A stretch of DNA of 64,000 bases, taken from assembly GCA_030695415.1 (NCBI GenBank), contig JAUYQZ010000013.1, positions 62,001 to 126,000 on the forward strand. The letters are read 5' to 3'. Position 1 is the stretch's first letter. Each line of letters starts with the position of its first letter. This document shows, piece by piece, positions 28,862-37,645 of this stretch. This stretch comes from Hylemonella sp. (GTDB lineage Bacteria > Pseudomonadota > Gammaproteobacteria > Burkholderiales > Burkholderiaceae_C). The position numbers were made by a program, and so were the translations under genes. The notes under the pieces were generated by a model. The model did not search any database. It was not told the origin of the DNA and was given only the letters and a program-made list of their open reading frames with translations.

Positions 28862-28907
28862 GTCGGCAAGCCGGAGTTGCTGCGCTGCAACAATCCGGCT
28901 TGCCGAC
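28862..28907 (+). terminator. Perfect 14-bp hairpin after gshA
   Basis: GTCGGCAAGCCGGA (28862-28875) is complementary to TCCGGCTTGCCGAC (28894-28907), with an 18-base loop that itself contains GTTG/CAAC. No T-run follows, so it may be a Rho-assisted or mRNA-stabilising structure. Confidence 0.55.
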
Positions 28908-29004
28908 GGGGTCGCCGCCCGGCTTTGTCTGGTGGCGCTCTCTGGGGCGGAGCACAATAGCGCATCTGTCTTGATCGAACCCCGCCCCTAGGCGGGATCC
29001 ATTT

Positions 29005-30873
29005 GTGTCCGCATCCAAATCCTCGCTTGCAGCCCTGACCCTGGGCGCCGTCGGTGTCGTGTACGGCGATATCGGCACCAGCGTGCTGTATGCGGTCAAG
29101 GAAGTGTTCGGCTCCGGCCACGTCGAGTTCACGCCGGACAACGTTTACGGCATCCTTTCCATTTTCTTCTGGACCCTGACGGTCATCGTCTCGCTCAAGT
29201 ACGTCTCGCTGGTGCTGCGGGCCGATAACAACGGCGAGGGCGGTCTGGTGGCCATGCTGGCGCTGGCCTCGCAGTCCGTCAAGGACAAGCCGGCCCTGCG
29301 CCGTGTGCTGCTGCTGGTCGGTATCTTCGGCACCTGCCTCTTCTATGGCGATGGCGTCATCACCCCGGCGATCTCGGTGCTGTCGGCGGTGGAGGGCCTG
29401 GAGGTGGTGTCGCCGGCCTTCAAGGGCGCGGTCATTCCCCTCACGCTCGTCATCCTGTTCGGACTGTTTGCCGTGCAAAAGCGCGGCACCGCCGGGATCG
29501 GCAAGTTCTTTGGTCCCATCACCCTGGTCTGGTTCGCGGCCATCTCCCTGCTGGGCCTGGTGCACATTGCGGATAACCCCGCCATCCTGTGGGCCATCAG
29601 TCCGCACCACGCCGTCGGCTTCATGTGGCACAACCCGGGCACCACCTTCATCATCCTGGGGGCGGTGGTCTTGTGCGTGACCGGAGGCGAGGCGCTCTAC
29701 GCCGACATGGGCCACTTTGGCAAGAAGCCGATCCGTCTGGCCTGGTTCTCGGTGGTCATGCCGGCGCTCACGATCAATTATTTCGGGCAGGGCGCGCTGC
29801 TGCTGAGCAAGCCTGAAGCGGTGAAGAACCCCTTTTTCATGATGGCGCCCGACTGGGCCCTGCTGCCTCTCGTCGGTCTCGCCACCATGGCCACCGTGAT
29901 CGCCTCGCAGGCCCTGATCTCTGGCGCCTTCAGCGTGACCAAGCAGGTCATCCAGCTGGGCTACCTGCCGCGCCTGCAGGTGCGGCACACCAGTGTCAAG
30001 GACACCGGTCAGATCTACATGCCCTTCGTGAACTGGGGGCTGTTCGTGGCCATCGTGCTGGCGGTGCTGATGTTCCGCTCGTCCAGCAACCTGGCCGCGG
30101 CCTATGGCATCGCCGTCACGCTGGACATGTTGATCACCACCGTGCTCACCTTCTTCGTCATCCGCTACGGCTGGAAATACCCGCTCTGGCTGTGCATCGC
30201 GGCCACCGGTTTCTTCTTCGTGGTGGATCTGGCCTTCTTCAGCTCCAACCTCATGAAGCTGCACCATGGCGGCTGGTTCCCGCTGGCCATCGGCGGCGCC
30301 GTCTTCATCCTGATGACGACCTGGAAGCAGGGGCGCGCCCAGCTCAACGCCGCGCTGCGCAAGGACGCGCTTGACCTGCCCAGTTTCCTGGAAGCCGTGT
30401 TCATCAGCCCGCCGGTGCGCGTGGAGGGCACAGCCGTGTTCCTGACGGCCGAGACCGGCAACGTGCCCAATGCGCTGCTGCACAACCTCAAGCACAACAA
30501 GGTGCTGCACGAGAACAACCTCTTCGTCACCGTGCGCAACCACGAGGTGCCGTGGATCGGGCTGGACAAGCGCATCGAGATCGATTCGCTGGGCCACGAC
30601 TGCTGGCAGGTCATCGTGCACTACGGCTTCAAGAACGATCCCGACTTGCCCGCCGCGCTTCAGCAGGTCCGAACCCAGGGCTGCGCGCTCAATCCGATGA
30701 CGACGAGTTACTTCCTGTCGCGCGACATCGTCATTCCGACCATGAGCCACGGCATGTTGCCCTGGCGCGAGAAGCTGTTCGCACAGATGCACCACAACGC
30801 GAGTGCCGCAGCCGAGTTCCTGAATCTGCCGAACAATGCGGTGGTGGAGCTGGGGTCGAAGATCGAGATCTGA
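29005..30873 (+). CDS. kup: Potassium transport protein Kup (KUP/HAK family)
   Basis: A protein of 622 residues, the normal size, starting with GTG. The N-terminal [18 protein letters not shown] is the KUP signature (the usual GTSPLY reads GTSVLY), followed by about twelve membrane helices and a hydrophilic C-terminal domain ending VELGSKIEI. It is a proton-coupled low-affinity K+ importer. A short GC hairpin (CCCGCC-CCTA-GGCGGG at 28981-28996) precedes the start. PtsN, which controls K+ transport in other proteobacteria, is encoded 11 kb upstream. Confidence 0.93.
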   Translation: MSASKSSLAALTLGAVGVVYGDIGTSVLYAVKEVFGSGHVEFTPDNVYGILSIFFWTLTVIVSLKYVSLVLRADNNGEGGLVAMLALASQSVKDKPALRRVLLLVGIFGTCLFYGDGVITPAISVLSAVEGLEVVSPAFKGAVIPLTLVILFGLFAVQKRGTAGIGKFFGPITLVWFAAISLLGLVHIADNPAILWAISPHHAVGFMWHNPGTTFIILGAVVLCVTGGEALYADMGHFGKKPIRLAWFSVVMPALTINYFGQGALLLSKPEAVKNPFFMMAPDWALLPLVGLATMATVIASQALISGAFSVTKQVIQLGYLPRLQVRHTSVKDTGQIYMPFVNWGLFVAIVLAVLMFRSSSNLAAAYGIAVTLDMLITTVLTFFVIRYGWKYPLWLCIAATGFFFVVDLAFFSSNLMKLHHGGWFPLAIGGAVFILMTTWKQGRAQLNAALRKDALDLPSFLEAVFISPPVRVEGTAVFLTAETGNVPNALLHNLKHNKVLHENNLFVTVRNHEVPWIGLDKRIEIDSLGHDCWQVIVHYGFKNDPDLPAALQQVRTQGCALNPMTTSYFLSRDIVIPTMSHGMLPWREKLFAQMHHNASAAAEFLNLPNNAVVELGSKIEI

Positions 30874-30902
30874 TCTTCTTGCTTCTTTGATCTGCTGATT
30901 TG

Positions 30903-31424
30903 CTTGCGTGGCTTTGTCGGGATGTGCCCCCGACAGGGCAGTAACTTTCTTTTGCTTCGCCAAAAGAAAGTTACCAAAGAAAAGGCGAGCCGGATTCGTC
31001 GACCCTCCGCTTGCGCTACGGGCACGCTGCGTTGCTCGGTCTGAGCGGGGTGCACGCAAACTCGCTGCGCTCAAACATGCGCGCCCCTTTTTCCGCTCAG
31101 CCCTGCGCTACTCGCCTCCTCATGACGGCGGGGGAACCGAATACCAAAAACCCAAGACAACAAGGACGCGCCATGGCGCGTCCTTGTGGAGTTCGGCTGT
31201 TGGGTCCCCCCTGCCGTCTGGCAGGGCTGAGCAGCGCAGCAGCGGGCGGATAAGGGCGGGCGTTGTTTGAGCGCAGCGAGTTCAGCCCGACCCCGACCGA
31301 TGCGAGCAGCGCAAGGTACCCCGCAGGGGCCCTGACTTCGGCTCGCCTTTCTTTTGGGTACTTTGCTTTGGCGAAGCAAAGAAAAGTACCTCGCCCGCCG
31401 GGGCGAGACCCGGCTTGCCACGCA
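30903..31424. repeat. Two diverged repeat copies in inverted orientation around a central palindrome
   Basis: About 520 bases between kup and dsbA. The left half and the reverse complement of the right half share TGCGTGGC near the tip, a hairpin based on CTTCGCCAAA, GGCGAGCCG, the exact 18-mer AACTCGCTGCGCTCAAAC (31059-31076 and, reversed, 31265-31282) and further patches. The left tip hairpin is GTAACTTTCTTTTG (30941-30954) with CAAAAGAAAGTTAC (30961-30974). Translations of the stretch are low-complexity and not protein-like. Confidence 0.7.
31161..31186. repeat. Perfect 26-bp palindrome at the repeat junction
   Basis: CAAGGACGCGCCA followed directly by TGGCGCGTCCTTG, exact reverse complements with no spacer, at the symmetry centre of the surrounding inverted repeat. 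Confidence 0.8.
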
Positions 31425-31440
31425 CACAACAAAACAAGGT

Positions 31441-31470
31441 AGAAAAAGAAAAGCCCGCTCGAAAGCGGGC
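31441..31470 (-). terminator. Rho-independent terminator for dsbA
   Basis: On the minus strand GCCCGCT, loop TTCG, AGCGGGC is followed by a T-rich tail (TTTTCTTTTTCT), 27 bases after the dsbA stop. Confidence 0.8.
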
Positions 31471-31496
31471 CTCGGCAAGAGAAGGCGAGAGAAAGA

Positions 31497-32141
31497 TCAA
31501 CGTCCCTTGCGCACTTCCCCCACCAGATAGTCCACCACCTGCAGCGAACGCTCCATATTGCGCGTCAGCGTGCCGTCGGTGTAGAAGCGGCCGGCCACGC
31601 CCATGGCGGGTACGCCTTCGACCTTGTAGGCGGCGGTCAGCTGGCCGGCGCGGGTGACCTTGGAGGCTACGCTGAAGGAGTTGAACTGCTCCATGAACTT
31701 GGCCTTGTCCACGCCCTGCGTGGCGATCCAGTCGGCGATGACCTCGGGATTCTCCAGGCGCTTGCGCTCGACGTGGATGGCGGCGAAGACCTTGGCGTGC
31801 AGCTTGTCGACCAGGTTCATGGCTTCCAGGGCGTAATACAGACGCTGCTGGCCCTGGTAGGCGCTGCTGAAGGCGACCGGTACACGCCTGACCACCACGT
31901 CCTTGGGCGCGCGCTTGATCCAGGCTTCCAGCGCAGGCTCAAAGGAGTTGCAGTGCGGGCAGTTGTACCAGAAGAACTCGACCACCTCGATCTTTCCGCT
32001 GGGCGTGTCGATGGGGGCCGGCTTGTCCAGCGGCAGGTAGTCCTTGCCGGCGTCGAAGCGCTGCTGGGCATAAGCGGGCAGCACTGTGGCGCCGGCCAGG
32101 GCCGCACCGCAGGCGAGAGAGAAGTCACGACGTTTCATCAT
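31497..32141 (-). CDS. dsbA: Thiol:disulfide interchange protein DsbA
   Basis: A protein of 214 residues from the ATG at 32141, which follows GGAG by nine bases. A Sec-type signal (RRDFSLACGAALAGATVLPAYAQ) precedes the thioredoxin-like domain with the CPHC active site at Cys61-Cys64 and the cis-Pro loop in VEGVPAMGV. It introduces disulfides into exported proteins. It is the last gene after argS and the SPOR gene, a common order in Burkholderiales, and ends at a terminator. Confidence 0.92.
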   Translation of the reverse strand: MMKRRDFSLACGAALAGATVLPAYAQQRFDAGKDYLPLDKPAPIDTPSGKIEVVEFFWYNCPHCNSFEPALEAWIKRAPKDVVVRRVPVAFSSAYQGQQRLYYALEAMNLVDKLHAKVFAAIHVERKRLENPEVIADWIATQGVDKAKFMEQFNSFSVASKVTRAGQLTAAYKVEGVPAMGVAGRFYTDGTLTRNMERSLQVVDYLVGEVRKGR

Positions 32142-32208
32142 TTGCGTTTGCTCCATGAAGATGCCGGGGTGGGACACATCCCGGCGACACAAGTTCCGTT
32201 CAGGCAAC

Positions 32209-32802
32209 TCAGCGCTGCACGCGCACCAGGGCCGTCTCGTGCCCGGCGGCCTCAATCTGACCCTTGACCTTCTCGGCCTCATCCTTCTTGTCGTAAGGGC
32301 CGACGCGCACGCGATAGATCTGTCGGCCAGACTGCTCACGCTCGGTCACCTTGGCTTCCACGCCGGTGAGCGAGAGCTTGGCGCGCTGGGCCTCGGCGTC
32401 CTCAGGGGTGCGGAAGGCACCGACCTGGATGAAGTAGGCAAAGGGATCGGCAGTACCCGCCTTGGCCTTGGCCAGGTCGCCCAGCGGGTCGGCCGAGGGC
32501 TTGCTCTCGGCCTTGGCCGGCTCTTTCACGGCGGGCGCCGGTGTAGCTGGCTTGGTCGGGGCTTTGGGCGCCGAAGCGGCAGCGGCCGGCGGCTTGGCCT
32601 TCTTGGCGAGCGGCGCGTTCGGGTCCCAGTCCTTGTTGCGCTTTTCCTCGGCGGCATCCTGGTCAGGGGTGCGGTTCTGTCCCTTGTTCAGGAAGGGCAC
32701 CGGGGTCTTGGTCACGTAGAGGGCGACCACCAGCGCCACGGCCAGGCCGATGACGACGCCGATGATCAAGCCCAGGATGGTTCCGCCGCGTTGCTGTTTC
32801 AT
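32209..32802 (-). CDS. SPOR domain membrane protein (FtsN-like)
   Basis: A protein of 197 residues from MKQQRGG. One N-terminal membrane helix (about residues 8-30), a Lys/Pro/Ala-rich linker and a C-terminal SPOR domain with YFIQVGAFRTPEDAEAQR and YRVRVGPYDKKDEAEKV. SPOR domains bind denuded peptidoglycan at the septum, so a cell-division role is likely. Placed between argS and dsbA on the same strand. An upstream in-frame ATG at 32844 is less likely because the TM helix is normally near the start. Confidence 0.85.
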   Translation of the reverse strand: MKQQRGGTILGLIIGVVIGLAVALVVALYVTKTPVPFLNKGQNRTPDQDAAEEKRNKDWDPNAPLAKKAKPPAAAASAPKAPTKPATPAPAVKEPAKAESKPSADPLGDLAKAKAGTADPFAYFIQVGAFRTPEDAEAQRAKLSLTGVEAKVTEREQSGRQIYRVRVGPYDKKDEAEKVKGQIEAAGHETALVRVQR

Positions 32803-32853
32803 GCCTTGCCCTTGTCTCGCCAATCTGGATCTCCGATACCGCATCGCTGCCGG

Positions 32854-34551
32854 CTACATCTTCTCCGGTGCACTCACGCCCAGCACCGCCAGGCCATTGT
32901 GCAGCACCTGCGCGGTGGCGGCCACCAGGGCCAGCCGCGCGCGCTTGAGCGCCTCGTCCTCCACCAGGATGCGCTCGGCATCATAGTAGCTGTGGTAGCT
33001 GGCGGCCAGCTCGCGCAGGTAGAAGGTCACGTCGTGCGGCGCGAAATCCTGCGCGGCGGCGGTGAGCATCTCGGGGTATCTGGAGAGCTGCAGCATCAGG
33101 CCCTGCGCGGCGGGGCTGTCCAGCAGCGCCAGGTCGGCGTCCTTGAGCGTGCTGCGCTGGCCGTTCTCTTTTTCGCGCCAGGCGTTGATCACCGAGCAGA
33201 TGCGCGCGTGCGCGTACTGCACGTAGTAGACCGGGTTTTCGTTGTTCTTCTGGATGGCGAGATCGACGTCGAAGGTGTACTCGGTGTCGGGCTTGCGGCT
33301 GAGCAGGAAGAAACGCACCGCGTCCTTCGAGGTCCACTCGATCAGGTCGCGCAGCGTCACGTAGCTGCCGGCGCGTTTGGAGATCTTCACCTCCTGGCCG
33401 CCGCGCACCACGCGCACCATGGTGTGCAGCACGTAGTCGGGGAAGCCCTGCGGGATACCCAGGCCCACTGCCTGCAGGCCGGCGCGCACGCGTGCAATGG
33501 TGCCGTGGTGGTCGGTGCCCTGGATGTTCACGACCTTCTCGAAGCCGCGCTCGAACTTGGTGATGTGGTAGGCCACGTCGGGCACGAAGTAGGTGTAGCT
33601 GCCGTCACCCTTGCGCATGACGCGGTCCTTGTCGTCGCCGTACTCGGTGGTCTTGAGCCACAGGGCGCCGTCCTGCTCGTAGGTCTTGCCGGCCTCGCGT
33701 AGCTTTTGCACGGCCGCGTCGACCTTGCCGCTGGTGTAGAGGCTGGACTCGAGGTAATAGTTGTCGAACTTCACCGCGAAGGCCTGCAGGTCCAGGTCCT
33801 GCTCGTGGCGCAGGTAGGCCACGGCAAACAGGCGCATGCCGTCCAGGTCGTTCACGTCGCCGCTGGCGCTGAACTCGCGGTCGTCCGACCGGACCGATTT
33901 CTTTGCCATGAAGTCGGCCGCGATGTCGGCGATGTAGTCGCCGTTGTAGGCCGCTGCATTTTCACCACTGGGCCACTCGGCGTCGCCCGGCTTGAAACCC
34001 TTGGCGCGCAGCTGCACGCTATGTGCCAGGGTACCGATCTGCACGCCGGCATCGTTGTAATAGAACTCGCGGCAGACCTCCCAGCCTTGCGTCTGGAAGA
34101 GGTTGCAGATGGCGTCGCCCAGTGCGCCCTGGCGGCCATGGCCCACGTGCAGCGGCCCCGTGGGGTTGGCCGAGACGAACTCGACCATCATGCGCCGGCC
34201 CTTGGCCAGCTGGTGGCCGTACTGCGCCCCCTGCGACAGCACTTCGCGCACCACCTGTTGCTTGGCGGCGGGTTTGAGGCGGATATTGATGAAGCCGGGC
34301 CCGGCGATCTCCACCGCCTCGACCCAGGTCGAGAAGGCCGGCGTGGCCAGCAAGGCGCTGCGCAGGCTCTCGGCGACCTGGCGAGGGGCCTGTTTCAGGG
34401 GCTTGGCCAGCTGCATGGCTGCCGTGGTGGCCAGGTCGCCGTGCTCGGCCACTTTGGGGGATTCAAAGGCCGCGCGCGCACCGGCGCCGGGCAGCAGCTG
34501 CTCCAGCACGATGCCGAGCGTCTGGAGCAGTTCGTTTTTGACAGTCAACAT
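32854..34551 (-). CDS. argS: Arginyl-tRNA synthetase
   Basis: A protein of 565 residues from the ATG at 34551 ([13 protein letters not shown]). The class I HIGH motif is [18 protein letters not shown] and the KMSKS-region reads [13 protein letters not shown]. The C-terminal anticodon domain is complete. It charges tRNA-Arg. First gene of the argS-SPOR-dsbA run. A longer reading frame to 34674 exists but adds a non-conserved leader. Confidence 0.94.
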   Translation of the reverse strand: MLTVKNELLQTLGIVLEQLLPGAGARAAFESPKVAEHGDLATTAAMQLAKPLKQAPRQVAESLRSALLATPAFSTWVEAVEIAGPGFINIRLKPAAKQQVVREVLSQGAQYGHQLAKGRRMMVEFVSANPTGPLHVGHGRQGALGDAICNLFQTQGWEVCREFYYNDAGVQIGTLAHSVQLRAKGFKPGDAEWPSGENAAAYNGDYIADIAADFMAKKSVRSDDREFSASGDVNDLDGMRLFAVAYLRHEQDLDLQAFAVKFDNYYLESSLYTSGKVDAAVQKLREAGKTYEQDGALWLKTTEYGDDKDRVMRKGDGSYTYFVPDVAYHITKFERGFEKVVNIQGTDHHGTIARVRAGLQAVGLGIPQGFPDYVLHTMVRVVRGGQEVKISKRAGSYVTLRDLIEWTSKDAVRFFLLSRKPDTEYTFDVDLAIQKNNENPVYYVQYAHARICSVINAWREKENGQRSTLKDADLALLDSPAAQGLMLQLSRYPEMLTAAAQDFAPHDVTFYLRELAASYHSYYDAERILVEDEALKRARLALVAATAQVLHNGLAVLGVSAPEKM

Positions 34552-34706
34552 GGCTCCGATTCTACTGACCGGGGCTGCGCCGCCTGCCGATGCGCCGTGT
34601 GCGCCGGGGTAACCGTTTGTCAGCAGGATTGCCGGCGGTACCGTTGTATGCTCGAATCGCTGACGGCTTTTCATCCATCCATCCCTGTCACCTCAAAGGA
34701 GTCACC

Positions 34707-35015
34707 ATGAAAAAACTGCTTTCCCTGCTCGCCCTGGGCCTGTCCCTGAGTCTTGGCGTTGCGCATGCCGATGAAGAGAAGAAGGCGCCGACTGCCCAGC
34801 AGAACAAGATGGGCGCGTGCAACAAGCAGGCCGGCGACAAAAAGGGTGATGAGCGCAAGGCCTTCATGAGCGAGTGTCTCAAGGCGAAGCCGGCTGCTGC
34901 TGCCGCCGCTGGAACGCCGCAGCAGGAGCGCATGAAGAAGTGCAACGCCGACGCCACGGGCAAGAGCGGCGACGAGCGCAAGAAGTTCATGAGCCAGTGC
35001 CTGAGCAACAAGTAA
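34707..35015 (+). CDS. PsiF repeat-family small secreted protein
   Basis: A protein of 102 residues with a Sec signal (KKLLSLLALGLSLSLGVAHA). The mature part has two PsiF-like repeats, MGACNKQAGDKKGDERKAFM and MKKCNADATGKSGDERKKFM, each with two Cys. PsiF is phosphate-starvation inducible in E. coli; its biochemical role is unknown. AAAGGAG precedes the ATG and a clean terminator follows, so it is monocistronic. Confidence 0.85.
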   Translation: MKKLLSLLALGLSLSLGVAHADEEKKAPTAQQNKMGACNKQAGDKKGDERKAFMSECLKAKPAAAAAAGTPQQERMKKCNADATGKSGDERKKFMSQCLSNK

Positions 35016-35044
35016 ACGGGCTGCAGCTTCGGCCAAGAAAAAAG

Positions 35045-35068
35045 AGGGGCGCCGCAGGCGCCCCTTTT
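35045..35068. terminator. Bidirectional terminator
   Basis: AGGGGCGCC, loop GCA, GGCGCCCCT, then T-run on the plus strand and A-run before it, between the convergent PsiF-like and flavoprotein genes. Confidence 0.85.
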
Positions 35069-35085
35069 CCATGCGCAGGACGGTT

Positions 35086-36354
35086 TCAGCCCAGCATGGC
35101 ACGCCACATGGATTCGCCCCACTCGCGCGCGCCCTTGCCCGAGGCCGCGTTGTACTGGGGGTCGACCTCGAACTTCATCTTGGGCGGCTGCCCGACTTCC
35201 ACGGTAGCCGAGACGTTGATCATGATGGCATCGTCCTTCGTGACCTTGGCCCAGCAGATGCCGGTCGGCAGTCCGATGACGTCGCCGGCCGCCGGCCTCA
35301 CGGCCTTACCTGCCACGGTGGCCAGGATGTCGCCCGCCACCTGCTGCCCGGCCCCGAAGGCCACGTGACCGCTCTTGGGCAGGGCGGTGCCCTGGGCATC
35401 GCCCACGACATAGACCCGCTCGTCCGCTTCGCTCTGGAAGGTGGGCAGTTTCACGTTGGCCCAGCGCTCGCCCAGCCCGGCCTGCCGGATCAGCGCCGGC
35501 GCGCGCATGGGCAGCACGATGTTGGCCGCGGTGTAGCCGATGTCGCCTTTGCTGGTCGTCAGCACCTTGCGTCCCGCGTCGATGCGGGTCATCTCGGTGC
35601 CGGGCATGTACTCGATCTGCTGCGCATAGAGCGACTTCATCGCATGCAGGATCGGCTTGGCGATCGGTGGCGGCATGGGAGCCGGATTGGCGTCCACGAA
35701 AATGATCTTGCCCTTGGTGCCGCGCTGCTTCATCTGCTCCGCAATCAGGAAGGCCCGCTCGTAGGGCGCTGGCGGGCAGCGGTAGGGGGGCTTGGGTGCC
35801 GCGATGACCAGATTGCCGCCCTGGGCCAGAAAGGCATCGACCTGCTGCTTGACGGCGCTCTGCTCGAAGGCGCGAAACCCGACCGGGAGCTGGGCGCGGC
35901 CCTCGGCATAGCCCGGCAGGGCTTCCTCCATGTAGTCCACGCCGGGCGACAGCACCAGGAAGTCGTAGCTCAGCTTGCGGGTCGGCGTTTCGACCACCCG
36001 CGCGCTGCGGTCGATGGCCGTGGCGCGTTCGCGCACGCGCTGAACGCCCAGATCATCGAGTGTCTTGTAGCTGCGCTGGAAATCGCTGGCGGGCTGGTGG
36101 CCGGCGATGTAGAGAACGCTCAGGGGGCAGGACATGAAGCTGTCGTTGGGCTCGAGCAGCGTCACAGCCACCTTGCCGCTTTCGGCCAGCGCACGGGCCG
36201 CGCCGATGCCACCCCAGCCGGCGCCGACCACCACAACCCGGGGCTTGGCAGCCGACAGTGTCGAGGCACAGCCGGCCGACAGAGTTGCCAGTCCGGCAAC
36301 GCCGGCCTGCAGGACCAGGCGCCGCGCGGGAGAGTTGGGATGCGAGGATTTCAT
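35086..36354 (-). CDS. FAD-dependent oxidoreductase, flavocytochrome c sulfide dehydrogenase (FccB)/SQR-like
   Basis: A protein of 422 residues. The N-terminus ARRLVLQAGVAGLATLSAGC has a twin-arginine and a Cys like a Tat lipoprotein signal. FAD motif VVVVGAGWGGIGAARAL follows. DSFMSCPLSVLYIAG and YRCPPAPYERA place cysteines where the redox pair of FccB/SQR flavoproteins sits. The C-terminal half has a FCSD-type flavin domain ending YNAASGKGAREWGESMW. It likely oxidises sulfide or a related thiol in the periplasm; the FccA cytochrome subunit is not adjacent. Start chosen at the Met before the signal. Confidence 0.8.
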   Translation of the reverse strand: MKSSHPNSPARRLVLQAGVAGLATLSAGCASTLSAAKPRVVVVGAGWGGIGAARALAESGKVAVTLLEPNDSFMSCPLSVLYIAGHQPASDFQRSYKTLDDLGVQRVRERATAIDRSARVVETPTRKLSYDFLVLSPGVDYMEEALPGYAEGRAQLPVGFRAFEQSAVKQQVDAFLAQGGNLVIAAPKPPYRCPPAPYERAFLIAEQMKQRGTKGKIIFVDANPAPMPPPIAKPILHAMKSLYAQQIEYMPGTEMTRIDAGRKVLTTSKGDIGYTAANIVLPMRAPALIRQAGLGERWANVKLPTFQSEADERVYVVGDAQGTALPKSGHVAFGAGQQVAGDILATVAGKAVRPAAGDVIGLPTGICWAKVTKDDAIMINVSATVEVGQPPKMKFEVDPQYNAASGKGAREWGESMWRAMLG

Positions 36355-36525
36355 GGGAAGAGGACTCCGGGTTGAATCAGGCGCCAGACCCATCAGGTCG
36401 GACAAGCCATCCGCCATTTCGCTGCAGGACAACCCGAATACCCTGCGCCGTAAGGTATTCACGCCGCAGAATACCGGTTACCCATGAGGCTGCCATGGGT
36501 AATTACCCGCAAACCCGCATGCGCC

Positions 36526-37551
36526 TCAGCCGCGCGACCAGAAATCCGGCTGGCTGTAGTGGTGCTTGAGGAAGTCCACCCACAGGCGCACGCGCAGCGG
36601 CAGGTGCTTGCGCTGCGGGAACACCGCATAGATGCCGTTGGGCGGCGCGGCGTAGTCCTCCAGCACGGCCACCAGGCGCCCGGCGGCGATCTCCTCTTCC
36701 ACCTCCCAGGAGCTGCGCCAGGCGATGCCGTAGCCGGCCAGGCACCAGTTGTGCAGCACCTGGCCATCCGAGCAGTCCATCGGGCCGTTGGGGCGCAGGT
36801 GGATGACCTCGGTGCCGTCGTCGCTGGCAGACGCCGCACCCGATCGGGCGCTTTCATTTTGCCGCCCTTGGGTGTCGCGGGACGCCGCACCCGCCAGGGT
36901 GCTTCTATCGTGCGGCCTTGGGGCGTTACGTGGAACACGGAACGCCCAACCCCGCGTTTGCGAGGCGTCGCTGGACAGCACCAGGCAGTCGAAGCGGGCC
37001 AGGTCCTGCGGCTGCTCGGGCGTGCCCTTGCGCTGAAGGTACTCGGGGGTCGCCACACACAGCCGCCGGTTGTCGGCCATGCGCACGCTGACCAGCGAGG
37101 AATCCGGCATGTCGCCCACGCGCACCGCGCAGTCATAGCCTTCGCCGGCGATGTCGATCACACGGTCGCTGAGGTTCAGGGAGATGGTCACATCGGCGTG
37201 CAGTTCGCGGAACTTCGGGACCAGGGGCGCCACATGGCGCCGTCCGAAGCCGGCCGGTGCCGTGATGCGCAGGTGCCCGCTGGCCTTGACGCCCCCGGCC
37301 GAGACACTGGTTTCGGCGTTGGCCACATCGGTGAGCAGACGCTGGCAATCTTCCAGGAAGGCGCTGCCCTCATGGGTCAGGCTGATGCGCCGCGTGGTGC
37401 GCACCAGCAACTTGACGCCCAGGCGCTCCTCCAGCGCGTCCAGACGCCGGCCCATGATGGCCGGCGCCACGCCTTCGGCGTGCGCCGCGGCCGTCAGGCT
37501 GCCGCGGGTCGCCACCGAGACGAAAGACTCCATTTGCTTGAGCTTGTCCAT
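36526..37551 (-). CDS. LysR-family transcriptional regulator with internal 34-residue tandem insertion
   Basis: A protein of 341 residues against the usual 295-310. The N-terminal helix-turn-helix (SFVSVATRGSLTAAAHAEGV) and effector domain are normal. Between GWAFRV and IHLRPNG, residues 208-224 and 225-241 are two 17-residue units, both ending GAAS, encoded by two 51-base tandem units (36829-36930). They are rich in Arg, Ser, Pro and lie in the effector-binding domain. The target genes are unknown; a diguanylate cyclase gene is transcribed divergently and may be one. Confidence 0.85.
   Translation of the reverse strand: MDKLKQMESFVSVATRGSLTAAAHAEGVAPAIMGRRLDALEERLGVKLLVRTTRRISLTHEGSAFLEDCQRLLTDVANAETSVSAGGVKASGHLRITAPAGFGRRHVAPLVPKFRELHADVTISLNLSDRVIDIAGEGYDCAVRVGDMPDSSLVSVRMADNRRLCVATPEYLQRKGTPEQPQDLARFDCLVLSSDASQTRGWAFRVPRNAPRPHDRSTLAGAASRDTQGRQNESARSGAASASDDGTEVIHLRPNGPMDCSDGQVLHNWCLAGYGIAWRSSWEVEEEIAAGRLVAVLEDYAAPPNGIYAVFPQRKHLPLRVRLWVDFLKHHYSQPDFWSRG
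36829..36930. repeat. Two 51-bp tandem units inside a LysR gene
   Basis: Both units contain GACGCCGCACCCG, and then a GGG(C/T)G-CTT block and a CC(C/T)TGGG(G/T) block. Length is a multiple of three, so the LysR frame is kept. Confidence 0.7.
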
Positions 37552-37645
37552 CGCTTAATTATGTCTGTGCATGTCTCTAATTGGCGAAAATCGAGACGGA
37601 TTTGTTCATTTTTGAGAAAATCCGAAACCAACTACCTGCCTGCCC

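Noticed and set aside
30908..31500. Several open frames of 60-135 codons between kup and dsbA
   Set aside because: They fall in a repeat pair with hairpins, have biased and low-complexity translations, overlap each other on both strands and have no clear ribosome sites.
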